A DNA stretch of 64,000 bases from Microbacterium candidum (GCF_030315975.1 NZ_JASXSZ010000002.1:581012-645011), one strand, 5' to 3'; shown: positions 19,821 through 29,088, counted from the first letter of the stretch. Translations and numbers: made by a program. Notes: generated by a model not told the origin, from the sequence alone.

Positions 19821-22800
19821 CTAGCGCGCGCGACGCACCCGCCACACGATGAGGCATCCGACGAGCAGCGCCAGCAGTCCGCCGATGATCAGCTCGAACG
19901 GCACGGTGCCGCCGGTGGAGCTCAGCGCGCTGGATCCCGAACCGGTCGTCGACCCGGAGCCGGACGACGAGCCCGAGCCGGAGCCGCCGCTGTTCGCTGC
20001 GACCACCGTGATCGGAGCGGTCAGGGTGCGCGTGTCGCCCGTGGCGGACACGCCGATCGCAGCGACGGTGTGCGCCCCGAGGGGTGCGGCGGCGGGGATC
20101 GTCAGACTGGCTGAGAACGCCCCGCTCCCATCGACCGTGGCCGATCCGAGCATCGTGGGCGCGGAGTACATGCCGATCTCGACCGTGGTGCCGGGGAGGA
20201 ATCCGGCCCCGGACACGGTGATCGTCCCGCCGGCTTTCACCTGCGCCGGCGTTTCGGTGAGAGGTCCGTCGCCCGTCGGAACGGTGGCCGGCAGAGCCAC
20301 ATCCAACGCGACATCCACCGTCACCGTCGTGAAGAACGATCCCGCCGCATTCGTCGCGGTGACCGTGATCGTGCTCGACCCGGCGTCGACGACTCCGGGA
20401 GTCCCGTGGAGGGTCGCCGTGCCGTCGCCGTTGTCCGTGAGCGTGAGCCATGGCGGCACGCCGGTCGCGGTGAGGGCCGGCGTCGGGTGCCCGGAGGCGG
20501 TGATGTCGATCGTCCGCGCCGCGCCGGGCAGCACGGTGACCGGCGACACGGAAGCGATCGAGGGCTTGGTCGACACGGTCACCGTGGCCGCCGACGACGG
20601 GGTCGATCCGGCGACGTTCGTGAAGACGGCGCGGAAGGACGCCCCGTCGTCCGCGAGCGCGGCCGTGAAGCCGAGGGTCGTCGAGGTCGCGCCCGACACG
20701 TCCGTCCACGGGCCGCCGCCGTCGGAGCGCTGCCACTGCACCGTCGGGGCCGGGAAGCCGCTCGCGGCCGCGGACAGCGACACCGGGTCTCCTGCGAGCA
20801 CCGACACCGCGACCGGCGGCGTCGTCACGGCGGGCGCCTCATCCACGACGAGGGTGAACGCCTGTGTCGTGGCCCCGGTGGCGTTCGTCGCGATCAGCTG
20901 CAGGGGGTACGACCCGCCGGTCCCGGTATCCGGCGTTCCCGACAGCTGCGCGGTGCCCGGGGCGCCGGCCGTGAAGGTGACACCCGAGGGAAGCGTGCCG
21001 GTGAGGCTGATCGTCGTCGCAGTGGGGAAGCCCGGATCGACCGTGGGGATGAACGACCCGGCGGTCCCCGCGGTGAACGTCGCGGTGTCGGCACTGGTGA
21101 ACGCGGGCTTCGCGCCGACGCTCAGCTCGAACGACTGCGTCGCGGTCCCGACCGCGTTCTGCGCGGTGACCGTCAGGGCGTGCGTGCCGGCGAGCGCTGC
21201 CGCCGGCGTTCCGGACAGTGTGCCCGTCCCATCGCCGTGGTCGACGAACGAGATGCCCGCAGGCAGCATCGCGACGGAGAGCGTGGGCGCGGGCCGTCCG
21301 GTCGCGGTCACTGTGTACGAGAAGGGGGTTCCGACCGCCGCGACGGACGACGCGCTGCTCGTGATCGTCGGAGCGTCCGACAGGACGAACGTGACGCTCG
21401 TCAGCGCCGGGAGCCCGGAGGTGTTCGTCGCGGTGAACGTCACCGTGCTCGACACAGGATCGCCGGCCGCGGGCGGCGTATCCGTCGGCGTTCCGGAGAT
21501 CGTCGCACCACCCGCGCTCGGTGTGAACGTGAGCCCCGCAGGGAGGGTTCCGGTCATCGATACGGAGGGCGCCGGGTAGCCGTACGCGACCAACGACAGG
21601 GAGTACGGCGTCCCTGCGGTGAGTGCGACCGGGCTCGGCAGTGCCGCGAGGGTCGGGGGTTCATCGACCGTGACGTCCGCCTGGACGAGGGCGTTCTCGA
21701 ACGTCGCCGCGGCGCCTCCGACACCGCCCGCCGATCCCGCGGTGAAGGATGTCGACGTGACTCCGCCGGCGAAGGTGGACGGCGTCGACACGATCGAGCC
21801 GACCGGCGCGGCGCCCGTCCAGGCGACCTGCATGCCGGAGAAAGCGGTGAGGTCGGATGCCGCGACCGGGTTGCCCGCCGAGTCCTTGAGGAGGGACGCG
21901 GTCAGCGTGGAGGCGAAGTGGACGAGGATCGTGGCGGGGGAGGCACTCGTGGTCAAGGTGAGATGCGGCTGCGTCGAGCCGGTTGTCGATGCAGAATCGC
22001 ATCTCGCGGTTCCCGCGCCCGTCGCGCACCCCCACCAGTTGTGCGTCGCGTCGACGCTGATCGACCCGCTCGCGAGGGCGGGGGCGCTGTTGCCGGAGAA
22101 GATGTTGAAGTTCGCGGCGAGCGACCCGCCGGTCACGTCGATCGCGCTCCCCGTGGCGGCCGCGTTCGATGTGAAGACGTTGCGGACGACGGTCGCGGAG
22201 CCGCCCTGCTGCCAGATCGCTCCACCGAGGGTGGGCGAGGCATCCGCCGTCGTGACCGCGTTGCCGTCGAAGGTGTTGTCGGAGATCTGGATGGATGCCG
22301 CGGCCCCCGCGTCGACCGAGTAGGCGATCGCGGCTCCGCCGCCGGCGAGCTGCGCCGCGGTGTGCGCAGTGTTCGTCTTGAATGTCGAGCCCGTGATGCT
22401 GAGCTTCTGCTGTCCCTGGGGCGCTGCGGCGGCGAGGTAGGACACGGCGCCGCCGGACGAGGTGCCGCTGTCGTTGCTCGTGAAGGTCGAGTTCTGGATG
22501 GTGAGCGACCCGCCCATGAACTGGATCGCGCCCCCCGGCGCTGCTGCAGCGGACGAGTGGTTGTCGGTGAACACCGACCGGACCACCGTAAGAGAGTCGC
22601 CGGCGCTCGTGAGAGGGGATCCGGCGATGATCGCGCCGCCGCCGAACAGGCTGTCGCGGCCGCCCTGGAACGTGAGGTCCTGCACCGTGACGGACACCCC
22701 GCCGATCGGGCCGGGGTCGGTCGTCATGAGCTGGGTCGATCCGTTGCCGATGAGGCGCGCCGTTCCCGTTCCCGCTGCAGGACCGGCGATCGTGATGTCG

Positions 22801-23108
22801 GAGCCTGTCTTCGTTCCTACGACGAGCGCTCCGTCCGTGAGCGTGTAATCGCCCACCGGCACGGTGACGGTCTGCGACCCGCCGAGGTTGCCCGCGACGC
22901 ACAGCGCGGTGCGCAGTGTGACCGGACCGACCGGTGCTGTGACGGCCGAATCGGTGCACGCGCCCTGCACATCGCCGTCCGCGGTCGTCGTGACCGAGAT
23001 CGTCGCGGCGTACGCCGGAACGGCGACGACGACGCTCGCGGCGACCGCTGCCAGCACGACCGCGATCGCGATCGCGCCCGATCTCCGCCCAGCAGCACTC
23101 GTGGACAT
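19821..23108 (-). CDS. Large wall-anchored beta-helix/Ig-like surface protein
   Basis: About 1,095 residues, exported and probably sortase-anchored. The N-terminal signal is RRSGAIAIAVVLAAVAASVV, then YAA. Residues about 35-390 form a right-handed beta-helix with recurring GGAI and FTSN turns. About 430-1000 hold several immunoglobulin-like modules of the putative-Ig type, recognisable by repeated LPAGLTF or LPSGVTF and SGTP. After a further beta-domain (GGTITVSGAGFLPGT) come a Gly/Ser-rich linker, a sorting-like LSSTGG, a membrane helix and RRAR. The ATG at 23108 has a GGGGGG ribosome binding site; an ATG at 23126 is the alternative. The role is probably adhesion or matrix binding. Confidence 0.8.
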   Translation of the reverse strand: MSTSAAGRRSGAIAIAVVLAAVAASVVVAVPAYAATISVTTTADGDVQGACTDSAVTAPVGPVTLRTALCVAGNLGGSQTVTVPVGDYTLTDGALVVGTKTGSDITIAGPAAGTGTARLIGNGSTQLMTTDPGPIGGVSVTVQDLTFQGGRDSLFGGGAIIAGSPLTSAGDSLTVVRSVFTDNHSSAAAAPGGAIQFMGGSLTIQNSTFTSNDSGTSSGGAVSYLAAAAPQGQQKLSITGSTFKTNTAHTAAQLAGGGAAIAYSVDAGAAASIQISDNTFDGNAVTTADASPTLGGAIWQQGGSATVVRNVFTSNAAATGSAIDVTGGSLAANFNIFSGNSAPALASGSISVDATHNWWGCATGAGTARCDSASTTGSTQPHLTLTTSASPATILVHFASTLTASLLKDSAGNPVAASDLTAFSGMQVAWTGAAPVGSIVSTPSTFAGGVTSTSFTAGSAGGVGGAAATFENALVQADVTVDEPPTLAALPSPVALTAGTPYSLSLVAYGYPAPSVSMTGTLPAGLTFTPSAGGATISGTPTDTPPAAGDPVSSTVTFTATNTSGLPALTSVTFVLSDAPTITSSASSVAAVGTPFSYTVTATGRPAPTLSVAMLPAGISFVDHGDGTGTLSGTPAAALAGTHALTVTAQNAVGTATQSFELSVGAKPAFTSADTATFTAGTAGSFIPTVDPGFPTATTISLTGTLPSGVTFTAGAPGTAQLSGTPDTGTGGSYPLQLIATNATGATTQAFTLVVDEAPAVTTPPVAVSVLAGDPVSLSAAASGFPAPTVQWQRSDGGGPWTDVSGATSTTLGFTAALADDGASFRAVFTNVAGSTPSSAATVTVSTKPSIASVSPVTVLPGAARTIDITASGHPTPALTATGVPPWLTLTDNGDGTATLHGTPGVVDAGSSTITVTATNAAGSFFTTVTVDVALDVALPATVPTGDGPLTETPAQVKAGGTITVSGAGFLPGTTVEIGMYSAPTMLGSATVDGSGAFSASLTIPAAAPLGAHTVAAIGVSATGDTRTLTAPITVVAANSGGSGSGSSSGSGSTTGSGSSALSSTGGTVPFELIIGGLLALLVGCLIVWRVRRAR

Positions 23109-23240
23109 GAAGCCCCCCTCAGTCATGCACCTCGCCAGATGCTATCGGGTCGGAAAGCGCGACGTCACTCGTAATCGTGCAAAATGTCCGTTTCCACCAG
23201 CCTCGCGGTGCAGTAGTGTCACCGTGGGGAGGGGCATCGC

Positions 23241-23681
23241 ATGGGGACAGGCATCTCGCGTCGAGCGATGCTGGCGGCATCCGCCGGCGGCATCGCGCTC
23301 GTCTCGGCATCCGGCGCCGGCGCCGCCGTGGCGGCCTCGAGGTCGTCGACCGGCGCACCCGCCAGCGCCCCGGCTCCGACCGGGGGCATCGCCGGGGACC
23401 CGTCTCGGCCGATGCGGTCCGAGTTCACCGGCCACCTCGGAGGGACCTACGACGCCGTGTCGCCGTGGGCGCCGCACCGGCTCCGTCTCGAAAGCGTGGG
23501 GGATCTCGCACCGGGGGGCGACGGCGAGAACGCCTTCCGGCTTTCGTTCTCGACCGACGACACGGCGCGCGACGGCATCTACCACCTGACCTCGCCGGCG
23601 GGCACACGACACGTCATCTACCTCGGCCGCGTGGGTCCCGCCGCAGGCACACTCGAGGCGATCGTGGACCGCACGCGGTGA
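23241..23681 (+). CDS. Tat-exported small protein, DUF6916-like
   Basis: A 146-residue protein with a twin-arginine signal (SRRAMLAASAGGIALV) and an Ala-rich cleavage region near residue 32. The remainder (FTGHLGGTYDAV, ENAFRLSFSTDD, DGIYHLTSPAGT, IYLGRVG) resembles the DUF6916 family, which I know as small beta proteins encoded beside phage-collar-like genes; this assignment is from memory of the pattern. It heads a five-gene cluster with an acetyltransferase and three collar-domain proteins. Function unknown. Confidence 0.7.
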   Translation: MGTGISRRAMLAASAGGIALVSASGAGAAVAASRSSTGAPASAPAPTGGIAGDPSRPMRSEFTGHLGGTYDAVSPWAPHRLRLESVGDLAPGGDGENAFRLSFSTDDTARDGIYHLTSPAGTRHVIYLGRVGPAAGTLEAIVDRTR

Positions 23682-24193
23682 CCGCCATGATCCTCCCGCA
23701 CGTGACGCCGGGTCGCACGACGCTCGATGACCCCGCCGTCGCAGAGGTCCTCGCCGAGCACTGCGCCGACGAGTTCTCCGCCGTCGACGATCGGATGCGC
23801 GTCGCACTCGTGGAATTGCAGCTGCGCGCCCGGCTCGGCGGTTTCGCCGACGCGTTCCCCGAGGCCCACGCACGACTGCTCGTGCGCGACGGTGGCCTCG
23901 TCGGGTACGCGATCGTCGACAGCCGGGACACGAGCATCCACCTCGTCGATCTCGTCGTGCGTCCGGCGTTCCGCCGCACCGGCGCCGCCACGGCCCTGCT
24001 CGGTGAGCTGACGACGGAGGCGGACTCCTCGGATCGCGACCTCACGCTCTCCGTTACGCCCGGCAGCCCGGCGGAGCGACTGTATGCGGCCCACGGCTTC
24101 GCGCGGGTCGAGGATGCGGCGCCGGACGCGCTGCACGTCGGGATGCGGCGGGCCGCCGCATCCGTCCCCCCACTCCGAGAGGACATCCGATGA
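23678..24193 (+). CDS. GNAT-family N-acetyltransferase
   Basis: About 171 residues. The acetyl-CoA-binding motif is seen in LVVRPAFRRTGAATALLGEL (R-x-x-G-x-A type), followed by LSVTPGSPAERLYAAHGF, the usual GNAT C-terminal strand and helix. GTG at 23678 overlaps the preceding stop; an ATG three codons later is the alternative. The stop overlaps the first collar gene start. The acceptor is unknown; its place in the cluster suggests it modifies a collar protein or another small substrate, which is speculation. Confidence 0.82.
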   Translation: MTAMILPHVTPGRTTLDDPAVAEVLAEHCADEFSAVDDRMRVALVELQLRARLGGFADAFPEAHARLLVRDGGLVGYAIVDSRDTSIHLVDLVVRPAFRRTGAATALLGELTTEADSSDRDLTLSVTPGSPAERLYAAHGFARVEDAAPDALHVGMRRAAASVPPLREDIR

Positions 24194-24687
24194 GCCAACC
24201 GTTCGTCGGCGAGATCAGGCTCTTCGCCGGCTCGTTCGCACCAGCCGGCTGGGCGATCTGTGACGGTTCGCTCGTCGCGATCTCACAGTACGAGACGCTC
24301 TTCCAGCTCATCGGTACGACCTACGGCGGGGATGGCCAGTCGACCTTCGCGCTCCCGGACCTGCGGGGGCGCGCTCCCCTGCATCCGGGTCCGAGTCATG
24401 TGCTCGGCCAGGCCGCCGGCGTCGAGACGGTGACGATCACGACGCCGTCGATGCCGTCGCACGCACATGCCGCGCAGGCCGCAGCGACCCCCACCACCAA
24501 CTCGCCGTCGGGCGCACACTGGTCCGCACAGGCGACGGCCGCATACGGACCCGTCCCGGGCGCCGCGGCGCTCGCGCCCGGGAGCATCGGCCCGGCCGGG
24601 GGCGGCCAGCCCCATGAGAACATGCCGCCGTACCTCGTCAGCACGTACATCATCTCGTTCTTCGGCATCTTCCCGTCGCAGACCTGA
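24190..24687 (+). CDS. Phage tail-collar domain protein 1 (MdpB-like)
   Basis: A 165-residue protein of the tail-collar/microcystin-dependent protein family. The collar domain is at residues about 5-65 (FVGEIRLFAGSFAPAGWAIC, FALPDLRGRAPLHPG). The C-terminal block QPHENMPPYLVSTYIISFFG and the ending IFPSQT are typical. There is no signal peptide and no other phage gene nearby. It is the first of three tandem paralogues, coupled to the acetyltransferase by an ATGA overlap. Confidence 0.88.
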   Translation: MSQPFVGEIRLFAGSFAPAGWAICDGSLVAISQYETLFQLIGTTYGGDGQSTFALPDLRGRAPLHPGPSHVLGQAAGVETVTITTPSMPSHAHAAQAAATPTTNSPSGAHWSAQATAAYGPVPGAAALAPGSIGPAGGGQPHENMPPYLVSTYIISFFGIFPSQT

Positions 24688-24724
24688 CCGCAGACCGACC
24701 CGACAACAGAGGGGTGCGTGGAGC

Positions 24725-25222
24725 ATGACCGAGCCGTTCCTGGGTGAGATCCGCCGGGTCTCCTTCAATTTCGCGCCGAAGGGATGGGCGATGTGCAATG
24801 GAAGCCTGCTCTCCATCGCCCAGAACCAGGCGCTGTTCGCGCTGCTCGGCACGACGTGGGGCGGCAACGGTGTGACGACGTTCGGCCTCCCCGACCTGCG
24901 CGACCGCATCGCGTTCGGCGCGGGCTCGGCGCTCACTCAGGGCGCGGCGGGAGGCGAGGCGACGCACACGCTGACCGTCTCGGAGATGCCGCCGCACACC
25001 CATCTGCCGCTCGCGACCGCGTCCGCCGCGACCACCGCAGATCCGACCGGCGCCACGTGGGCGAGCACCCCGCAACCGGCCTACGCGACGAGTGCCGCGA
25101 TGGCGCTCGACGCGTCAGCGATCGGTAAGGCGGGCAGCGATCAGCCGCACGAGAACATGCCGCCGTACCTCGCGATCAACCACATCATCGCCCTCCAGGG
25201 CATCTTCCCCTCGCAGACCTGA
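24725..25222 (+). CDS. Phage tail-collar domain protein 2 (MdpB-like)
   Basis: A 165-residue paralogue of the preceding gene with FLGEIRRVSFNFAPKGWAMC, FGLPDLRDRIAFGAG, a Thr/Ala-rich middle and QPHENMPPYLAINHIIALQG, again ending IFPSQT. The ATG at 24725 lies after GGTGCGTGGAGC, a modest ribosome binding site. The tandem arrangement suggests duplication. No signal peptide is visible, so surface exposure, if any, would need an unconventional route. Confidence 0.87.
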   Translation: MTEPFLGEIRRVSFNFAPKGWAMCNGSLLSIAQNQALFALLGTTWGGNGVTTFGLPDLRDRIAFGAGSALTQGAAGGEATHTLTVSEMPPHTHLPLATASAATTADPTGATWASTPQPAYATSAAMALDASAIGKAGSDQPHENMPPYLAINHIIALQGIFPSQT

Positions 25223-25233
25223 CCGGAGGACAC

Positions 25234-25755
25234 ATGAGCGACCCGTTCGTCGGCGAGATCCGCACCGTCGGCTTCAACTTCGCCCCCAAAGGCTGGGCGA
25301 TGTGTTCCGGCCAGCTGATCCCCATCTCGCAGAACACGGCCCTGTTCTCCCTCCTCGGCACGTACTACGGCGGGAACGGGACGTCGAACTTCGCCCTGCC
25401 GAACCTCAACGGCGTGATGGTGATCGGCCAGGGGCAGGGCCCCGGACTGTCGCTGCGCGACATCGGCGAGATCGGCGGAGCGAGCGCCGTCTCCCTCGTC
25501 CAGGACGAGCTGCCCCCGCACACGCATCAACCGATCGGATCGACGGCGACCGCGACGTCCGGCGAGCCGCAGAACCTCACGTGGGCGGAGCCGCGTCTCG
25601 GCCGGGCGCAGCGCGCCGCATACGCACCCACCCCCTCCACTCCCATGGCTCCCCTGGGAATGACCGGGGGTGGAGCGGCGCACAACAACATGCCGCCGTA
25701 CCTCGCGATGTACTACGTGATCGCACTGCAAGGCGTCTACCCGCCTCGCTCCTGA
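25234..25755 (+). CDS. Phage tail-collar domain protein 3 (MdpB-like)
   Basis: A 173-residue third paralogue: FVGEIRTVGFNFAPKGWAMC, FALPNLNGVMVIGQG, and a C-terminus NMPPYLAMYYVIALQG ending in VYPPRS. The middle is the most diverged of the three and contains an extra Pro/Thr-rich segment. CGGAGGAC nine bases before the ATG is a good ribosome binding site. It converges on the regulator at 25760 with only four bases between, so no terminator space exists. Confidence 0.87.
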   Translation: MSDPFVGEIRTVGFNFAPKGWAMCSGQLIPISQNTALFSLLGTYYGGNGTSNFALPNLNGVMVIGQGQGPGLSLRDIGEIGGASAVSLVQDELPPHTHQPIGSTATATSGEPQNLTWAEPRLGRAQRAAYAPTPSTPMAPLGMTGGGAAHNNMPPYLAMYYVIALQGVYPPRS

Positions 25756-25759
25756 CGCT

Positions 25760-26299
25760 TCAGGCGCCGGCGGAGGGCGGGTTCACGTCGGGATGCAGAG
25801 CGGTGAACAGCGAGTAGGTCTCGCCGCCCGCATCCGGCCCGCGCTGCTTGAACTCCTCCAGCAGGTCGCCGAGGCGATCCTCGAGCTCGGCTTTGTGCTC
25901 GGGGGTGAGCTTGAGGCCGAGCCAGGAGACGTGGAGCTCGTCGGGCGCGACGCCCTCGATCTGCTGCAGGAACGTCTCGACGAGCACGGGCGCGCCCTCG
26001 GGGATCGACGTGCGCCACGAGAGTCCGGTCGCGCGATACGGAACCTCGCGCGCTCCCTGCCGCCCCGCCCGCGGCTCCTCGGCGACGAGGTAGCCGGTCT
26101 GCACGAGCGTGCGGACGTGGTGGAGCATCGTTCCGGGATTCACGCCGAGCAGCTCGGCGAGCTCCTTGTTCGTGCGAGCCTCGAACGCGCACAGCCGCAG
26201 CACGCGCATGCGCAGCGGCGAACTCAGCGCCCGCGCGCGCGCCTGGCTCTCGGCATCCTCATCCGCGAGGCTGGCCCGGACCTTCTCGTCGTCCCCCAT
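25760..26299 (-). CDS. ArsR-type winged helix-turn-helix regulator
   Basis: A 179-residue regulator. Residues about 20-90 form the winged helix (LSSPLRMRVLRLCAFEARTN, LGVNPGTMLHHVRTL); the rest is an alpha-helical ligand or dimer domain. No metal-binding Cys cluster is seen, so an organic ligand is more likely than a metal. It diverges from an MFS exporter with 53 bases between. On the minus strand TAGACT ends six bases before the ATG, so the transcript is probably leaderless. It likely represses itself and the exporter. Confidence 0.85.
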   Translation of the reverse strand: MGDDEKVRASLADEDAESQARARALSSPLRMRVLRLCAFEARTNKELAELLGVNPGTMLHHVRTLVQTGYLVAEEPRAGRQGAREVPYRATGLSWRTSIPEGAPVLVETFLQQIEGVAPDELHVSWLGLKLTPEHKAELEDRLGDLLEEFKQRGPDAGGETYSLFTALHPDVNPPSAGA

Positions 26300-26363
26300 G
26301 TCGCGAGTCTACTGGTTGACAAGTCCCAATCGGAAGGTGCAGACTGATTGACATGTCTCAATC
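26300..26363. promoter_or_regulatory. Divergent promoters and paired operators for regulator/MFS pair
   Basis: TTGACAAGTCCCAATC (26316-26331) and TTGACATGTCTCAATC (26348-26363) are near-identical direct repeats 32 bp apart, each with a TTGA-N6-YCAA dyad. The first also supplies a consensus -35 (TTGACA) for the exporter; the second spans the exporter start codon. CAGACT at 26340-26345 fits a -10 with an 18-base spacer and would start the mRNA close to the ATG. Confidence 0.55.
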
Positions 26364-27666
26364 AGCGGAGGTCGCGACCGACGAAGAGGTCGCGCAGAAG
26401 CGGTCTCTGTGGCACGACCGCAACTTCCTGACCCTGTGGAGCGGCCAGGCGCTCAGCCAGTTCGGCGCGCAGATCTCGATGCTCGGCATCCCGGTGCTGG
26501 CCGTCGTGCTGCTGGAGGCGACCGCGTTCCAGGTGGGGGTGCTGGATGCTGCGGGCCTCGTCGCCTTCCTCGTCATCGGCCTTCCGGCCGGCGCCTGGGT
26601 CGACCGGATGCGCAAGCGTCACGTGATGATCTGGGCCGACGGCGTGCGCGCGCTCGCGATCGCCTCGATCCCGATCCTGTGGGTGACGGGCTCCCTCCAC
26701 ATCTGGCAGCTCTACGCCGTGGCGTTCGTCATCGGCGTCGCCACCGTGTTCTTCGACGTGTCGTACCAGAGCATCATCCCGTCGCTCGTGAAGCCCGACC
26801 AGATCGCCGAGGCCAACGGCAAGCTCGAATCGACCCAGCAGGTCGCGCACCTCGCCGGCCCGGCGTTCGCGGGCGGGCTCATCTCGCTCGTGTCGGCGCC
26901 GTTCGCAATGGTCGTCACGTCGTTCACGTACGTGGCATCCTTCGTCGCGCTGCTGTTCACGCGCGACCACGAGGTCCGCCGCCCCGCCCACGAGCACGAG
27001 CCCCTCCTGCGCGAGATCGGCGAGGGCCTGCGCTGGGTGTTCGGCAACCGCTACCTGCGACGCATCGTCGGGACGACCGGCACCTCGAACTTCTTCAACA
27101 CCGTGTCGATGACGATGCTGCCGATCTTCCTGCTGCGCGAACTCGGAATGACGGCCGCCGCCATGGGCCTCATCCTCTCCCTCGGCGCGGTGGGTGGGGT
27201 CGTCGGCGCGATCGCGACGCCGCACATCGTGCGCTGGGTCGGCGAGGGCCGCGCCATCCCCCTCTCCGCGATCGCGTTCTCGGTCGTGGCGGTCTTCCTG
27301 CCGCTCGCGGCGATGACGCCCGCCATCGCGTTCCCCCTGCTCGTGGTGCAGGGATTCGTCGCGAGCTTCACGGTGCTCGTCTACAACATCACGCAGGTGA
27401 CCTTCCGTCAGCGGATCACCCCGCCGCGCCTCCTCGGCCGCATGAACGCGTCGGTGCGCTTCGTCGTGTGGGGCGTCATGCCGATCGCATCGCTCCTCGC
27501 GGGGCTCCTCGGCACGTGGCTCGGGATCGTCCCCACGATGTGGATCGGCGCGATCGGCCAGCTCGCCTCCGCCCTCTTCGTCGTGATCGGGCCGTTCTGG
27601 CTCATGCGCACGCTTCCCGGCGCCGCGGAGGAGGCGGATGCGGGAGAGGTGGATGCCACGGCCTGA
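26353..27666 (+). CDS. MFS exporter (MFS_3/EntS-like)
   Basis: A 437-residue, 12-helix major facilitator with the loop-2/3 motif GAWVDRMRKRHVM and a long cytoplasmic loop around residue 200. The overall pattern resembles the macrolide/siderophore exporter group (MFS_3). It is divergent from an ArsR-type repressor, the usual arrangement for a drug- or metabolite-induced pump. The substrate cannot be predicted. The ATG lies inside the second operator repeat. Confidence 0.85.
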   Translation: MSQSAEVATDEEVAQKRSLWHDRNFLTLWSGQALSQFGAQISMLGIPVLAVVLLEATAFQVGVLDAAGLVAFLVIGLPAGAWVDRMRKRHVMIWADGVRALAIASIPILWVTGSLHIWQLYAVAFVIGVATVFFDVSYQSIIPSLVKPDQIAEANGKLESTQQVAHLAGPAFAGGLISLVSAPFAMVVTSFTYVASFVALLFTRDHEVRRPAHEHEPLLREIGEGLRWVFGNRYLRRIVGTTGTSNFFNTVSMTMLPIFLLRELGMTAAAMGLILSLGAVGGVVGAIATPHIVRWVGEGRAIPLSAIAFSVVAVFLPLAAMTPAIAFPLLVVQGFVASFTVLVYNITQVTFRQRITPPRLLGRMNASVRFVVWGVMPIASLLAGLLGTWLGIVPTMWIGAIGQLASALFVVIGPFWLMRTLPGAAEEADAGEVDATA

Positions 27667-27762
27667 GCCGCGCGGACGGATCACCCGACCGCGGGGCCGT
27701 TCAATGACGGATCCGACCCAAGGACATCGGCGGATCGAAGGGGCGCCTCTACGATCGCCTCC

Positions 27763-29088
27763 ATGACCGCCCTTTCGCGCGGCACGCGCGCCGGATACGC
27801 ACTCGGAGGCATCGCCTCCGGCACGTACGGCACCGTGCCCGGCCTGATCCTGATGCCGTTCCTCACCGACCTCCTCGGCGTCGACGCGGCCATCGCGGGT
27901 CTGATCGTGTTCGCGCCGAAGGCGTGGGATTTCTTCCTCAACCCCATCGCAGGGCGGCTGAGCGACCGGTCGAAGCATCCGCGCGACCGTCGACGGCCGT
28001 TCATCCTGCGGGCCGGCATCCTGCTCGCCCTCGCGTTCCTGGCGATGTTCTTCGGCCCGACGGAACCACCGGTCGCTGCGGCACTCTGGGTGCTGGTGTT
28101 GTTCCTCGCCAGCGCGACGGTGTACGCGTTCTTCCAGGTGCCGTACCTCGCGATGTCGGCCGAGATCACCGACGACTATTCCGAACGCACGCGGCTCGTC
28201 ACCTGGCGCGTGATCGTCTTCACGCTGGCGATCCTCATCTCCGGGGCGACGGCACCGGCCCTCGTCGAACTCGTCGGCGGGGTGGCCGGGTATCGGATCA
28301 TGGCCGGCGCGATGGCCGTGCTCATCCTGATCGGGACGGCGGGCGTGTGGTGGGGCACGCGGCATGTCGGCCTCACCCGCACCGAGGTCGCTGGCGGGCG
28401 CCTGTTCGAGCAGCTCGGCATCGTGCTGCGCGACCGCGACGCCCGGTCGCTCATCGTCGCCTATGTGCTGCAGGCGGTCGCGATCGGCATGGTCCTCGGC
28501 GGGGTCGTCTACGTTGCGAGGCACGTCGTGCACGACCCGAGTGCGGCCACGATCGCGTTCGTGTGCTTCGTCGCACCCGCGGTCGTGCTGACCCCGGTGT
28601 GGTCGATGCTCGGGCGGCGGGTCGGGAAGAAGGGCGGGTTCACGGCGGCGACGGTCGTCATGATGGTCGGCTTGCTCGCTCTCCTGAGCGCCCGAGCAGG
28701 AACGACACCGATGCTGATCGCGTCCGGGATCGTCGGAGTCGGCTATGCGGGGGCGCAGCTCTTCCCCCTCGCGATGCTGCCCGACATCGCCGCGGAGGAT
28801 GCCAAGCGCAGCGGCGTCAACCGGATCGGGATGATCTCGGGCGTGTGGTCGGGGTTCGAGCTCCTCGGCTATGCGCTGGGGCCCGCGCTGCTCGGAGTCG
28901 TGCTCAGCATCGGCGGCTATGTCGCCTCCAGCGGAAGCACCGTCCCGCAGCCCGAGAGCGCGCAGTGGGCGATCGTCCTCGGCGTCTCGCTGATCCCCGC
29001 ATCGCTGTGCGCGATCAGCCTCGTGCCCCTGCGCCGCTACCGCCTGGACGACCGGCTGCGGGCGGAGGCGCAGACGCAGACGGTCTGA
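27763..29088 (+). CDS. MFS transporter of the GPH/MelB type
   Basis: A 441-residue membrane protein with about 12 helices. KAWDFFLNPIAGRLSDRSKH near residue 47 is the GPH (glycoside-pentoside-hexuronide) signature with the conserved Asp; DRRRPFIL follows. Cation-coupled uptake of a glycoside or related compound is expected. TACGAT ends seven bases before the ATG, giving a probably leaderless mRNA. It converges on an Lrp-type regulator with 16 bases between and is near hydrolase genes that could use its substrate. Confidence 0.85.
   Translation: MTALSRGTRAGYALGGIASGTYGTVPGLILMPFLTDLLGVDAAIAGLIVFAPKAWDFFLNPIAGRLSDRSKHPRDRRRPFILRAGILLALAFLAMFFGPTEPPVAAALWVLVLFLASATVYAFFQVPYLAMSAEITDDYSERTRLVTWRVIVFTLAILISGATAPALVELVGGVAGYRIMAGAMAVLILIGTAGVWWGTRHVGLTRTEVAGGRLFEQLGIVLRDRDARSLIVAYVLQAVAIGMVLGGVVYVARHVVHDPSAATIAFVCFVAPAVVLTPVWSMLGRRVGKKGGFTAATVVMMVGLLALLSARAGTTPMLIASGIVGVGYAGAQLFPLAMLPDIAAEDAKRSGVNRIGMISGVWSGFELLGYALGPALLGVVLSIGGYVASSGSTVPQPESAQWAIVLGVSLIPASLCAISLVPLRRYRLDDRLRAEAQTQTV

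Noticed and set aside
20406..23174. A 922-codon plus-strand frame opposite the large surface protein
   Set aside because: The translation is almost entirely Arg, Gly and Ala; the minus-strand product has a signal peptide, repeats and an anchor.
24190..25755. Prophage remnant containing tail genes
   Set aside because: Only collar-domain proteins are present; no integrase, capsid, portal, lysis gene or attachment repeat was found nearby.
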